A stretch of 64,000 bases of DNA from an uncultured Phycisphaerales bacterium (GCA_903845195.1 CAIMWO010000053.1:1-64000); one strand, 5' to 3'. Counted from the stretch's first letter, positions 10,623-18,949 are shown. Numbers and translations: made by a program. Notes: generated by a model not told the origin, from the letters alone.

Positions 10623-12884
10623 ATGAAAAAATCGTGGTCGTTTTCTTCGCCGTTCAGCGTGATGCTGGTAATCTCGCTGGCGCTGGCCGCGGGCTTGCTG
10701 GCGAATCATCTTGCAGCCCGTGCCGGGGCAGTGCCGAAAGACATCCCGCCGGCGCCGAAGGTGGGCGTGGATTACGCCGATCAGATTTCGCGACTCGTGC
10801 AGAATCGCCGCATGGATGACCTCGCAAAGCTCTCGATCCCCACCGACAATCCTCTCAATGCCAAGCTGGAAACATGGACCAAAGATTACCTCGCAGAAAT
10901 GCAGAAACAGGAATCGCAGCGCGATACCCAGTACAACGAAACCGTCGCCAAGGCCCAGGAATTGCAGAAACGCGGCCGCCTCGACCAGGCGATGGACCGG
11001 GTCGTGGGCGCGTACCAGATCGTCAAGGACCCCGATGCGTTCATCAAGCTCGATTGGGTCAAGGACCTGACGACCAAGGTCGCCACTCAGGCCGCAGAGG
11101 ATGAAAAGGCCGGGCAATGGCTCGACTCCCTGCAGCTTTATACCGATCTGAACTCGCTCTATGAAATTGACACGCGCTACAAGGCCGACATGCAGCGCCT
11201 GGCGCGGCGCACCCGGCTGCTGGCGATGTACACGCCGAAAGTCCTGTATGACATGCGGAAGGCAACCTTCCAGAAGATGGAGAAGGAACGCCTTGAGGAC
11301 GAAAAGGCCCATCCCACGACTGCCCCGGCTCCGACAACCGCCCCCGCCACGAATGCGGCGACCAACCCCGCCAATCCCCTGGATGATGAACCGGCATCTT
11401 TCACCCAATGGCAGGATCACGTCGATGCCATCACCTTCGATATGATGAAAGACTCCATCGATCGCGCACGCAACGATTGGGTGGAAGAAACAACTTACGC
11501 CGCCCTCCTGCGCGGTGGAATCGATGCACTGCGGCTCTTTCTCACGACCCCTGAACTCGCCAAAGAATTTCCGGGACTGGCCGATGAAGATGCCCGTGCC
11601 AGGTTCAGCAAGGCCCTCGATGGCATCGTGGACCGTCTGAACGCCGTCAAGGATCGCGATAACGACCTCACTGCCGACGACGCCGACGCAGTGATGAAAT
11701 CCGTCATCGAGTCGAATAACACCAGTATCAAGCTCCCCGAACGCGTGGTCATCATGGAATTCACCGACGGCGCGATGGAAAAGCTCGACCAGTTCACGGC
11801 CGTCATCTGGCCGCACGAAAAAGATGAATTTGACAAGAATATTCGCGGTTCCTTCGGCGGCGTCGGTATCCAGATTTCCCTGGAAAACGGCCTGCTCAAG
11901 GTGATCTCCCCACTCGAAGACACCCCCGCATTCCATGCGGGCATTCAGGCCGGCGACATCGTTTCCGGCATCGACGGCAAGCCGACCGTAAACATCACGA
12001 TTGATCAGGCCGTCCATCAGATCATGGGCAAGCCCGGTACCCCGGTCGTCTTGCGGATCAAACGCGATGCCGAGCCGGACAAGGATTACGCGATCACGCG
12101 CGCCATCATCAAGGTGTCGTCGGTCAAGGGCATCAAACGCGACGACGAAGAAAAATGGGACTTTATGCTCGATCCCGATTCCAAGATCGGCTACATTCGC
12201 ATCACCGGCTTCCAGGATGAAACGCCCCAGGAATTCCGCCACGCTCTCGCTGATCTCCAGGCCAAGGGCATGCGCGGGCTCATCCTCGATTTCCGCTTCA
12301 ATCCCGGCGGCCTTCTCAACGCGGCCGCGGAAATGTGCGACATGTTCCTCGACCACGGCAACATCGTTTCCACCAAGGGACGCACTGCCCCGTCGCACGT
12401 TCTGCGTGCGGATAAGTACACCGAGATTCCCAATTCGCTCCCGATTGTCGTGCTGGTGAACCAGTATTCCGCTTCCGCATCGGAAATCTTCTCCGGCGCG
12501 ATGAAGGACCTGCACCGGGCGTTGATCGTCGGACATCGCACCTTTGGCAAGGGCTCCGTGCAGAACATCCTGCCGATCGGAAATGCCCACGCTGAAAAGC
12601 CGGCCACCATGAAACTGACCACCTCGTACTACTATCTGCCAGACGGCGAAAATCTCCACCGGCGCGATGGCGACAAGAAATGGGGCGTCGATCCCGATGT
12701 GTCGGTCGATCTCACGCCCAAACAGCTTGGCGACCTCCTGAAACAACGTCGCGATGCCGAGATCATCTATCGCCGCAACGCGACGCAACCGACGACCACG
12801 CAGAAGGCAGAAACCGTTCTCGACACGCAGCTGGATTCGGCCCTGCTGCTTCTGCGCCTGCAGCTCTTCCAGTCAGGCAATTGA
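10623..12884 (+). CDS. S41 family C-terminal processing (Prc/Tsp-like) protease
   Basis: A 753-residue exported serine protease. An N-terminal hydrophobic segment (about 12-36) should target it to the periplasm. A helical, repeat-like region (about 45-400) precedes a PDZ domain near 410-490 (GGVGIQISLENG, GIQAGDIVSGIDGKP). The S41 core contains SASASEI with the probable nucleophile Ser618 and FGKGSVQ with Lys643, 25 residues later, the same spacing as E. coli Prc. The family trims C termini of periplasmic proteins and, in Prc, wall hydrolases. The length is closer to Prc than to CtpA. A 70-residue Pro/Ala/Thr-rich linker lies before the PDZ domain. No strong ribosome binding site precedes ATG 10623. 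Confidence 0.93.
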   Translation: MKKSWSFSSPFSVMLVISLALAAGLLANHLAARAGAVPKDIPPAPKVGVDYADQISRLVQNRRMDDLAKLSIPTDNPLNAKLETWTKDYLAEMQKQESQRDTQYNETVAKAQELQKRGRLDQAMDRVVGAYQIVKDPDAFIKLDWVKDLTTKVATQAAEDEKAGQWLDSLQLYTDLNSLYEIDTRYKADMQRLARRTRLLAMYTPKVLYDMRKATFQKMEKERLEDEKAHPTTAPAPTTAPATNAATNPANPLDDEPASFTQWQDHVDAITFDMMKDSIDRARNDWVEETTYAALLRGGIDALRLFLTTPELAKEFPGLADEDARARFSKALDGIVDRLNAVKDRDNDLTADDADAVMKSVIESNNTSIKLPERVVIMEFTDGAMEKLDQFTAVIWPHEKDEFDKNIRGSFGGVGIQISLENGLLKVISPLEDTPAFHAGIQAGDIVSGIDGKPTVNITIDQAVHQIMGKPGTPVVLRIKRDAEPDKDYAITRAIIKVSSVKGIKRDDEEKWDFMLDPDSKIGYIRITGFQDETPQEFRHALADLQAKGMRGLILDFRFNPGGLLNAAAEMCDMFLDHGNIVSTKGRTAPSHVLRADKYTEIPNSLPIVVLVNQYSASASEIFSGAMKDLHRALIVGHRTFGKGSVQNILPIGNAHAEKPATMKLTTSYYYLPDGENLHRRDGDKKWGVDPDVSVDLTPKQLGDLLKQRRDAEIIYRRNATQPTTTQKAETVLDTQLDSALLLLRLQLFQSGN

Positions 12885-12954
12885 GACGTCAGAGGAAATA
12901 CACGTCGCCACGGAGCCGTGCGGCTCTGCCGCCGGCCCAAAATGATGAAGCAGC

Positions 12955-13293
12955 ATGATTATGCCGATAATGAACCTGATGTGGGTTCAGCTTCCTTCGT
13001 GGCAGCGGAAGCATTTATTGCGTAGTACGCACGACATCCGTTTTCGACGCCCCCCCGTACCCATTGGAAACACACTCAGGAATTCTTGCTTGAAACGATG
13101 GATCTGTAATCTTCTCTCCTCGGCCGTCGGCTTGATCGCCGCATTCGTCACGGTCTATTTCTCCCTGAGGTACCTGCGCGAACCCCAAGGCCTTTTCGAC
13201 TGGTTCGTGCTCCTCGCATCTGGGCTCATCGCGGGAATCATCGGGTTCTTCATCACCTGGGGACATTTTCAGTCCGATCCCACGCCGTCGTAA
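12955..13293 (+). CDS. small hypothetical membrane protein
   Basis: Up to 112 residues with two hydrophobic helices near the C terminus (SSAVGLIAAFVTVYFSL and LLASGLIAGIIGFFITW), a helical-hairpin membrane protein of unknown function. The first 45 residues look unnatural. A shorter form starting at TTG 13090, with AGGA 8 bp upstream, would give 67 residues that are nearly all membrane segment, and may be the true product. A hairpin follows the stop codon at once. Confidence 0.42.
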   Translation: MIMPIMNLMWVQLPSWQRKHLLRSTHDIRFRRPPVPIGNTLRNSCLKRWICNLLSSAVGLIAAFVTVYFSLRYLREPQGLFDWFVLLASGLIAGIIGFFITWGHFQSDPTPS

Positions 13294-13294
13294 T

Positions 13295-13314
13295 CCGCGG
13301 TTACTAGACCGCGG
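13295..13314 (+). terminator. hairpin after the small membrane protein gene
   Basis: CCGCGGT and ACCGCGG pair around the loop TACTAG two bases after the stop codon at 13293. The stem is GC-rich, but no T-run follows, so its use as a terminator is tentative. Confidence 0.4.
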
Positions 13315-13365
13315 CAATACGGAAAACGCCAACGCATAGCTCACTCACGCGATATATCAGCAATC

Positions 13366-13689
13366 TCAATGATTCCGCGGATGTTCACGCCTGACCTGGT
13401 CGTGCATCGTCCACGGCTGGTTGGTGTGCAATCGAACATCCACATGCCGATCGCGTTCTATTCTCACGCTCCGCGGCAACACACGATCGTGACGCCACGA
13501 ATCATGGTCCCTCCAGTAATAGAGATTCACCGACGGCGCATAATAGACTTCCGCCTCGGGGTAGTAGAAATAATCGTAATCCCCGTTGCCGTAGACGCCA
13601 TACACGTGCTCAGTTTCGCAACCTGCCGCGCCCATGACCAACAGGGACCCCGCAATCACCATTGCCGACAACCATCCTGCGCGTGCCAT
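13366..13689 (-). CDS. small tyrosine-rich lipoprotein
   Basis: A 107-residue protein with an N-terminal signal sequence ending in a lipobox-like LVMGAAGC, so Cys24 is the likely lipidated residue. The mature part is rich in Tyr, Asp, His and Arg (YDYFYYPEAEVYYAP) and has no recognised domain. The start ATG 13689 is well supported by GGAGGT 6 bp upstream. It is convergent with the small membrane protein. Confidence 0.7.
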   Translation of the reverse strand: MARAGWLSAMVIAGSLLVMGAAGCETEHVYGVYGNGDYDYFYYPEAEVYYAPSVNLYYWRDHDSWRHDRVLPRSVRIERDRHVDVRLHTNQPWTMHDQVRREHPRNH

Positions 13690-13836
13690 ATAACACCTCC
13701 AAAACCTATCCCCCCAATTAATCCCGCGCTGTGGCGAGCAAGTTTCCGCAGGGAATCCTCACCATTAACGCAAAGCTGATCTTTCCGTTTAAGCACTCAC
13801 GAATTCCCGCTCCGCCACCGCCCCGATGCCGCTGCC

Positions 13837-15555
13837 TCACTTCTTTTTCGGCCCGCCACCCGCGACGGCCTTTCTGATCTCCCCCATCAATTGCTCCACC
13901 TTGAACGGCTTGAACAGCACCGCCGCCAAACCTTCCTGGCTCGCCCGCACAATCGAATGGTTCGGATCGTACCCAAAACCGGTCATCAAAATCACCGGCG
14001 GGTTGTGGCCGATTTTCTGCGCCGCCGCGAAAATCTCGTACCCGCTCTTGTGAGGCATCTTGATGTCGCTCAGCACCAGGTCGTACTTCGGCTGCGCCGC
14101 GATGAACGCACAGGCCTCCGCGCCATCACCGGCCATATCCACCACGCATCCAAATCGCGTCAGCAGATCCGCGATGGTCTGGCGGATATTCGGCTCATCA
14201 TCAGCCACCAGCACGCGCTTGCCCTCCAGCAGCGGATCCGTCTTGGCTTCGCCAGACTGCGCCCCCAGAATCGTCGTCGGACCCGCCGCCACATCCTTGA
14301 CGCTCTGCCGGATCTTCTGCACATTGTCCAGCACCGACCGCAACCGTCTCCGCATGTCCTCGTTCCCGATGTAATCATCCATCAGCAGCGTGGTTTCCGA
14401 TTCGATGTCATTCAGTGGCCCCGCCATCTCTGCATTCACGTTGCTCGCAAGCTGCCCCGTCGTCGTGTAACGCTCCACGACCAGAAGATTGAGAATATTC
14501 AGCGCCATCGCCACATAACGGCCGAAAATCTCCGAAAACTGCCGGTCATCCTCCGTAAACGCCGCCGGTTGCTGACTCTCAATATTGAATATGCCTATCA
14601 CCTTGTCGTGCAACATCAGGGGCACCGTCAGGCTGCTCCGCGCATTCGTCAACCCGGTCACGTAACGCAGATCTTTCAGCACGTCGCCGCAAATGTAACT
14701 GCGCCCCGTGCTGGCCACATACCCCGATATGCCGTTGCCTTCGGGCAGTGCGAACAGTTCCACTTCCATCGCTTCCGTCGGCATCCCCACGCAAATCACC
14801 AGTTCCAGCTTATTGGTTTTCCGGTCCAGCAGACGAATGGCAAAATGATCGAAATGCATCAACTGCCGGCAGAACTTGATGATCTTGTCTTCCAGCAGTT
14901 TCAACCGCTGGCCCACGTTCAGCTTTGCAATCGCCTCCCCTTCCAGCCGCACAAGTTCGCGCCCCGCCTGGTCGATCGCATCAATCTTTTGCTGCAGCCT
15001 TCGCCCACTCGTCGCATCCCAGCAGATCGCCACGATCTGCGTCACCTGTTTTTCCGCGTTGAGCACCGGCGAACAGAAGACTTCATAATAGTGCGTCTCA
15101 TCGATATTGAACGAAAACTTCTTCGACCGATACGTCGATGCATGCCCCGTCGCACTATCCGGCGACATCGGCCCCACCTGATTGGCGAAAATCCCATACG
15201 CCTCAGCACAGACCGCTCGTATCCGATCCCGCACCGGCTCCGCCCACTGCTTGATCCGCCGGTTTGCCCACAGCAAATGGCCCGCAAGATCCGTGATGCA
15301 TATCCCCTCCCCGATCGTATCCAGGATCAGCCCGCTCTGATGCGTCGCAATTGCCCGCTCCAGCGGCAGAAAATCGGCGGAGTCCGAATAGACCGCATCG
15401 ATCTTCCCCGCGCGTAATTCCTCCAGCGCCGCATCGATCGATTCGGCAACCACCACATCATGTTGGCTCTTAAGTAATTCGACAATGCTCGCCGCCCGGG
15501 TGTTTGGCCCGGTCAAAACCAGCAGACGCTGAACAATGGGAGAGTCACTTATCAC
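13837..15555 (-). CDS. PAS-GAF-receiver regulator with degenerate HisKA and no kinase domain
   Basis: A 572-residue cytoplasmic signalling protein. Residues 8-66 resemble the first half of a receiver domain, 74-185 a PAS domain, 213-360 a GAF domain, 365-422 a HisKA-type helical hairpin, and 446-563 a complete receiver (acidic D452/D453, phospho-acceptor D497 in SDIKMP, K549). In the HisKA-like part the H-box reads NAEMAGPL where families have AHEINNPL, so Ala375 stands where the phosphorylated His should be, and no HATPase domain follows. It cannot phosphorylate itself in the usual way. It probably senses a ligand through PAS/GAF and is phosphorylated at D497 by another kinase. The start is GTG 15555 with only a weak ribosome site. 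Confidence 0.88.
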   Translation of the reverse strand: MISDSPIVQRLLVLTGPNTRAASIVELLKSQHDVVVAESIDAALEELRAGKIDAVYSDSADFLPLERAIATHQSGLILDTIGEGICITDLAGHLLWANRRIKQWAEPVRDRIRAVCAEAYGIFANQVGPMSPDSATGHASTYRSKKFSFNIDETHYYEVFCSPVLNAEKQVTQIVAICWDATSGRRLQQKIDAIDQAGRELVRLEGEAIAKLNVGQRLKLLEDKIIKFCRQLMHFDHFAIRLLDRKTNKLELVICVGMPTEAMEVELFALPEGNGISGYVASTGRSYICGDVLKDLRYVTGLTNARSSLTVPLMLHDKVIGIFNIESQQPAAFTEDDRQFSEIFGRYVAMALNILNLLVVERYTTTGQLASNVNAEMAGPLNDIESETTLLMDDYIGNEDMRRRLRSVLDNVQKIRQSVKDVAAGPTTILGAQSGEAKTDPLLEGKRVLVADDEPNIRQTIADLLTRFGCVVDMAGDGAEACAFIAAQPKYDLVLSDIKMPHKSGYEIFAAAQKIGHNPPVILMTGFGYDPNHSIVRASQEGLAAVLFKPFKVEQLMGEIRKAVAGGGPKKK

Positions 15556-15662
15556 ATCTATCTCGAGGTACAGTATATAGACATCCTGTCGCAGGATTCA
15601 ATGCAATTCACCCACCCGCTTCAGGCCCCGGCATCTTTGCGTAAGACATCGTGCGATCACCA

Positions 15663-15691
15663 TTCGCATCCGAAGCCGTGGTGGCTATAAT
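15663..15691 (+). promoter_or_regulatory. candidate sigma-70 promoter for the BI-1/SDR pair
   Basis: TTCGCA (15663-15668) and a perfect TATAAT (15686-15691) are separated by 17 bp. Transcription would start near 15698, 22-34 bp before the two possible start codons of the next gene. The perfect -10 and ideal spacing make this the best promoter candidate in the window. Confidence 0.5.
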
Positions 15692-15731
15692 TGCGGGATT
15701 GGTACTGTTATTTCTGCCTATGGAGCACGAT

Positions 15732-16454
15732 GTGAGCAACTATCCCCAAGATTACTCGAACATCCTTCAATCCTCCGAATTCCGCGAAGAACTAGCCGCA
15801 CAACAGACGTTTATGGCCCGCGTCTATGGCTGGATGACCATCGGCCTGCTCATCACCGCGCTGACCGCCCTGATCGTCTCCGAAACCGGAGCCAACCTCA
15901 CCATGATGCGCTCGCCAGGTCTCTTCATCACCATGTTGCTAGTCCAGATCGGCGTGGCTATGGCCATGACCTGGGCCATCAACCGCATCCCCGCTATCGC
16001 AGCCGCGGCGTGCTTCCTCGTCTACTCCATCACCACCGGTCTGTTCTTTTCGATCCTCTTCCTCGTCTATACCAGCGCCTCGATCTACAGCGTTTTCTTC
16101 ATCACCGCAGGAATGTTCGGAGCGATGAGCTTCATCGGTTACGTCACGAAAAAAGATCTGTCATCCCTCGGTATGATCCTCGGAATGGCCCTCATCGGCC
16201 TTATCATCGCCAGCGTTGTGAACCTGTTCTTCTGGAACTCCATGCTCTATCTGCTCATCTCCTACGCCGGCGTCGTCATCTTCACGGCCCTGACGGCCTA
16301 TGACACGCAGAAGATCAAACAAGGCTACGCCGCCGGCGGATCCGGCACCGACACCAACAAAAAGATCGCCATCTACGGTGCCTTCTCCCTCTATCTCGAC
16401 TTCATCAACCTCTTCCTCTACCTGCTCCGGATTCTCGGCTCCCGCCGGGACTAA
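15732..16454 (+). CDS. Bax inhibitor-1/YccA family membrane protein
   Basis: A 240-residue inner-membrane protein with seven hydrophobic helices from about residue 30 onward and the family features FMARVYGWMTIGLLITALTA near the start and DTQKIKQ after helix six. Family members (E. coli YccA, B. subtilis YetJ) have been linked to FtsH control and calcium leak; the role here is not known. GTG 15732 has GGAG 6 bp upstream and is preferred; ATG 15720, four codons earlier, is the alternative. It is followed after 3 bp by the SDR gene, so the two are probably co-transcribed. Confidence 0.92.
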   Translation: MSNYPQDYSNILQSSEFREELAAQQTFMARVYGWMTIGLLITALTALIVSETGANLTMMRSPGLFITMLLVQIGVAMAMTWAINRIPAIAAAACFLVYSITTGLFFSILFLVYTSASIYSVFFITAGMFGAMSFIGYVTKKDLSSLGMILGMALIGLIIASVVNLFFWNSMLYLLISYAGVVIFTALTAYDTQKIKQGYAAGGSGTDTNKKIAIYGAFSLYLDFINLFLYLLRILGSRRD

Positions 16455-16457
16455 ATC

Positions 16458-17282
16458 ATGGCCACTTTGAAAGACCGCGTGATTGTGATTACCGGTGCGT
16501 CCTCCGGCATCGGGGCTGCCACCGCGCTGGCGGCCGCTCGGGAAGGGGCGAAATTGGTGCTCGGGGCACGCCGCATCGACAAATTGGAAAAAGTCGCCGA
16601 TGAGTGCCGTGCCGCCGGCGGTGAAGCGATCACCGTGCCCTGCGATGTTTCGCGCCGCGCCGATGTCGATCGGCTGGTCGCTGCCACTGTGAAGAAATTT
16701 GAACGCCTCGACATCATGCTCGCCAATGCGGGGTACGGATTCCTCGCCAAGGTCCAGGAAACCACCGAAGAACAGTTCGATGACATCTTCGCCACCAACG
16801 TCAAAGGTACCTGGTACTGCATGCAGGCCGCGGCCGACATCATGTTGAAACAGCTCCCCGCGGCAGGCGATCCGAAAAAAGCAGCACGTGGACACATCAT
16901 CGCGGTCTCCTCCGGCGCCGCCCGGCGCGGGCTGCCCCTCTACGGTTTGTACTCCATGACCAAGGCTGCACAACTGTCCCTCTGCGAAGCCATGCGCGTC
17001 GAACTTCGCGGCCAAGGCGTATACGTCAGCTCTGTCCATCCCCTCACGACCGCCACCGAATTTTTCGAAGTCGCCTCCAACAAATCGCGCGTGCGCTCCA
17101 CGGGTCTTTCGCATGCGGCACCGGTGGAAAGCGTGGCCCGGAAAATCGTCAGCCTCATGAAACACCCCCGCCCCGAACTCTGGCCCGCCTTCGCGTCGCG
17201 CTGGGCCCTGGGCATCGCGGCTGTCTTCCCGGGACTGGCCGATTGGTCGATGAGCCGAACGATCGGAAAACGCACGCGATAA
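16458..17282 (+). CDS. short-chain dehydrogenase/reductase
   Basis: A 274-residue classical SDR. The NAD(P)-binding motif TGASSGIG is at 13-20, an arginine after the second strand (ARRIDKL) suggests NADP(H) preference, NAGYG supplies the NAG motif, and catalytic Ser and YSMTK follow AVSSGAARRGLPLYG. The substrate is unknown. The C terminus has an extra hydrophobic, basic stretch (ALGIAAVFPGLADWS) typical of SDRs that touch membranes. The gene starts 3 bp after the BI-1 stop codon, implying translational coupling. Confidence 0.93.
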   Translation: MATLKDRVIVITGASSGIGAATALAAAREGAKLVLGARRIDKLEKVADECRAAGGEAITVPCDVSRRADVDRLVAATVKKFERLDIMLANAGYGFLAKVQETTEEQFDDIFATNVKGTWYCMQAAADIMLKQLPAAGDPKKAARGHIIAVSSGAARRGLPLYGLYSMTKAAQLSLCEAMRVELRGQGVYVSSVHPLTTATEFFEVASNKSRVRSTGLSHAAPVESVARKIVSLMKHPRPELWPAFASRWALGIAAVFPGLADWSMSRTIGKRTR

Positions 17283-17380
17283 ATCGCGATTTTTCATCAT
17301 ATTTTCTGTTTTAGAGTTCATTTTTCACAGTTTCTTCTCGTTTTTCGCTCAATATCCTGCTGAGGCGACGAAGTTGGGAT

Positions 17381-17443
17381 TTGCGCACCTGCGCAGATTT
17401 TTGCAGGAAGATGCGCAAGGTTTTTTGCGTACCTGCGCAGATT
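17381..17443. repeat. short direct repeats beside the AAA ATPase gene
   Basis: TTGCGCACCTGCGCAGATT at 17381-17399 and TTGCGTACCTGCGCAGATT at 17425-17443 differ at one position and start 44 bp apart; a partial copy (ATGCGCAAG) lies between them and another inside the gene end near 17519. They sit immediately 3' of the RepA-like ATPase gene, next to an A/T-rich stretch (17283-17350). Such spacing recalls replication iterons, but no DnaA box is visible, so function is open. Confidence 0.6.
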
Positions 17444-17444
17444 G

Positions 17445-18671
17445 TTATTTTCGTTTCTTCTTTGTAAGTTCCTCTGTTTCCTCGACTTCGGGAAAGATGG
17501 GTTCTCTATTCCCTAAGATGCGCAAGTGATTATCCGCCTGCTCCATGACCGTGAGGATTCTGCGGCGGTCGCCTTTGAGCAACCAGTACCAGCAATCCCG
17601 CGCGCGATCGCGTTTGGAGTCGCAATCGAGGAATTCTTTGGCGCGGCGAAGTGTGCCGAGGGAGATGAGGTTTTCCTCGGCCTGTTGTTGGAGAGATGTG
17701 GCTTTGACGGGGCCGTCGGCGAGGGCGAGGCGGAGGAACTTGACGGCTTCGCCGAGGGCGGATTCATCGCGGAGTGCGGCGCGCGGGGGGAGAGGGCGAT
17801 CGAGGGTGGGGAGGAAGATGGGGTCGGGGTCCCATTCGATTTGTCCGTGGGAACCGGGAAAGAAGGAGAGGGCGGGCGGGAGTTCGGCGAGGTTGTTCTT
17901 GAGGGGCGCGAAAAGGATGTGCTGCGGATCGGTGAGATCGGTGTTGGGGAGGAGAAGATGGACGGTGCGTGCGACGGAGGCGAAGGCGAGTGAGCCGAGG
18001 GCGCGGTGGAGGGAAACAGGATCGGCAGTCGGGCATTTCTTGGTGAGACGCGTGGTGAGGACGATGGCGATGTTGTGCAGAGCGGCGAGGCCGGCGAGAT
18101 TGTGGAGGATGGAGCGCGGGGAGGGGATGGCGGGGTTGATGGGTGCGAGGCGATCGGTGAGGCCGAGGTAATAGGTGATTGGGTCGATGACGAGGAGTGC
18201 GAGATTGGGGATTTGCTGGATGATGGAGTCGAGGTGTTGGAGGGGTTGGACTTCGACGCCGTCGATGAGGACGGGGGCGACGAGGGAGTGGAAGGCGGGG
18301 AGGAGGTGGATGTGGGCCATGTCGGCGTGGAGGGATTCGAGGCGTGGGCGGAGGGTGTCGGAGGCGTTGTCTTCGGGGCTGAGGAGGAGCGTGGCGAGGG
18401 GCGGGCCCAGGGATTCAATCCCTGGGCTTGAGGGCGTGTTGGTCGTTGGTGACGGTGGCGCGGGTGGGAAGGGTGGGAGGCGGTCGGCGGTGGAGAGACG
18501 TGCGGCGAGGTCGAGGAGGAGGGAGGTTTTTCCGGAGCCGGGGTCGCCCGCGAAGAGGGAGAGTTTTCCGCGTGGGATGTAGTTTTGCCAGAGCCAGTTT
18601 AAGGGTTTGGCGGGGATGTTGGAGAAGGAGAGCGGACGCGATTCGGTGGACCAGATTTGTGCAGTGGACAT
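17445..18671 (-). CDS. RepA-like AAA (RecA-fold) ATPase
   Basis: A 408-residue protein with a RecA-type ATPase core similar to the RepA/AAA_25 hexameric helicase group found in plasmids, phages and many chromosomes. Walker A is FAGDPGSGKTS (about 41-51), the second acidic motif LLLSPEDNASD follows a linker, and Walker B is LLVIDPITYYLG. The C-terminal 110 residues are winged-helix-like, with a basic tail ending KKKRK. The linker after Walker A is Pro/Ser/Thr-rich and overlaps a 23-bp palindrome (18405-18427). No primase or relaxase lies nearby. It borders the RAYT/REP region, so it may be mobile in origin; DNA unwinding or remodelling is inferred from fold only. Confidence 0.75.
   Translation of the reverse strand: MSTAQIWSTESRPLSFSNIPAKPLNWLWQNYIPRGKLSLFAGDPGSGKTSLLLDLAARLSTADRLPPFPPAPPSPTTNTPSSPGIESLGPPLATLLLSPEDNASDTLRPRLESLHADMAHIHLLPAFHSLVAPVLIDGVEVQPLQHLDSIIQQIPNLALLVIDPITYYLGLTDRLAPINPAIPSPRSILHNLAGLAALHNIAIVLTTRLTKKCPTADPVSLHRALGSLAFASVARTVHLLLPNTDLTDPQHILFAPLKNNLAELPPALSFFPGSHGQIEWDPDPIFLPTLDRPLPPRAALRDESALGEAVKFLRLALADGPVKATSLQQQAEENLISLGTLRRAKEFLDCDSKRDRARDCWYWLLKGDRRRILTVMEQADNHLRILGNREPIFPEVEETEELTKKKRK
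18405..18427. repeat. palindrome inside the AAA ATPase gene
   Basis: GCCCAGGGATT and AATCCCTGGGC pair perfectly around one central C. It lies in the codons for a Pro/Ser-rich linker between Walker A and the next ATPase motif, where an inserted hairpin would be tolerated. Confidence 0.7.
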
Positions 18672-18688
18672 GGAATACCCCCCTTAAG

Positions 18689-18709
18689 AATAGTGAATAG
18701 TGAATGACG
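18689..18709. repeat. AATAGTG heptamer repeat
   Basis: Two exact copies of AATAGTG and a third diverged copy (AATGACG) lie 18 bp upstream of the AAA ATPase start codon, one more of the window's 7-bp repeat families. Confidence 0.7.
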
Positions 18710-18755
18710 GGATGGGTGGAAATCGCGACGCACAACCCCCGCCCCCCCGCACTGC

Positions 18756-18776
18756 AAAAGCCGATAGTCGGCTTTT
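18756..18776. terminator. bidirectional hairpin terminator-like element
   Basis: AAAAGCCGA and TCGGCTTTT pair around the loop TAG, and GTTT follows on the + strand. A stem flanked by A-run and T-run can act on both strands. No nearby gene clearly ends here, so it may be a remnant of the mobile region. Confidence 0.5.
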
Positions 18777-18807
18777 GTTTGGTTACCGAACATTATGCGT
18801 ACTAAGA

Positions 18808-18846
18808 GGGGGTGGGGTCAAGGGGATTTTGGGGATTTTTTGGGGG
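18808..18846 (+). promoter_or_regulatory. G-quadruplex-forming sequence
   Basis: Five runs of four or five G (18808-18812, 18814-18817, 18822-18825, 18831-18834, 18842-18846) are separated by loops of 1, 4, 5 and 7 bases, which satisfies the standard four-tract G4 rule with one spare tract. It lies 137 bp upstream of the AAA ATPase start on the strand opposite to its transcript. Confidence 0.7.
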
Positions 18847-18913
18847 TGATGTAAGTGATGATGGGGGAAGGGGATGGAGGCGGACGATGGTCTGTCCATT
18901 TGGAATTGAGAGA

Positions 18914-18949
18914 AGCATGGCCATGATTGCGATCATGGCCATGGCACCC
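18914..18949. repeat. REP-like hairpin element B
   Basis: CATGGCCATGAT and ATCATGGCCATG pair perfectly around TGCG. Read on the minus strand it begins GGGTGCCATG and ends CATGC, like the other elements. AATTGAGAG precedes it, a flank shared with elements C and F. Confidence 0.88.

Noticed and set aside
10551-12788. A 745-codon open frame antisense to the S41 protease
   Set aside because: The product is Gly/Arg/His-rich with no family, while the forward frame has PDZ and catalytic motifs.
17283-17445. Chromosomal origin with DnaA boxes
   Set aside because: No TTATCCACA-like box, and no dnaA, dnaN or gyrB nearby; only skew and repeats suggest an origin.
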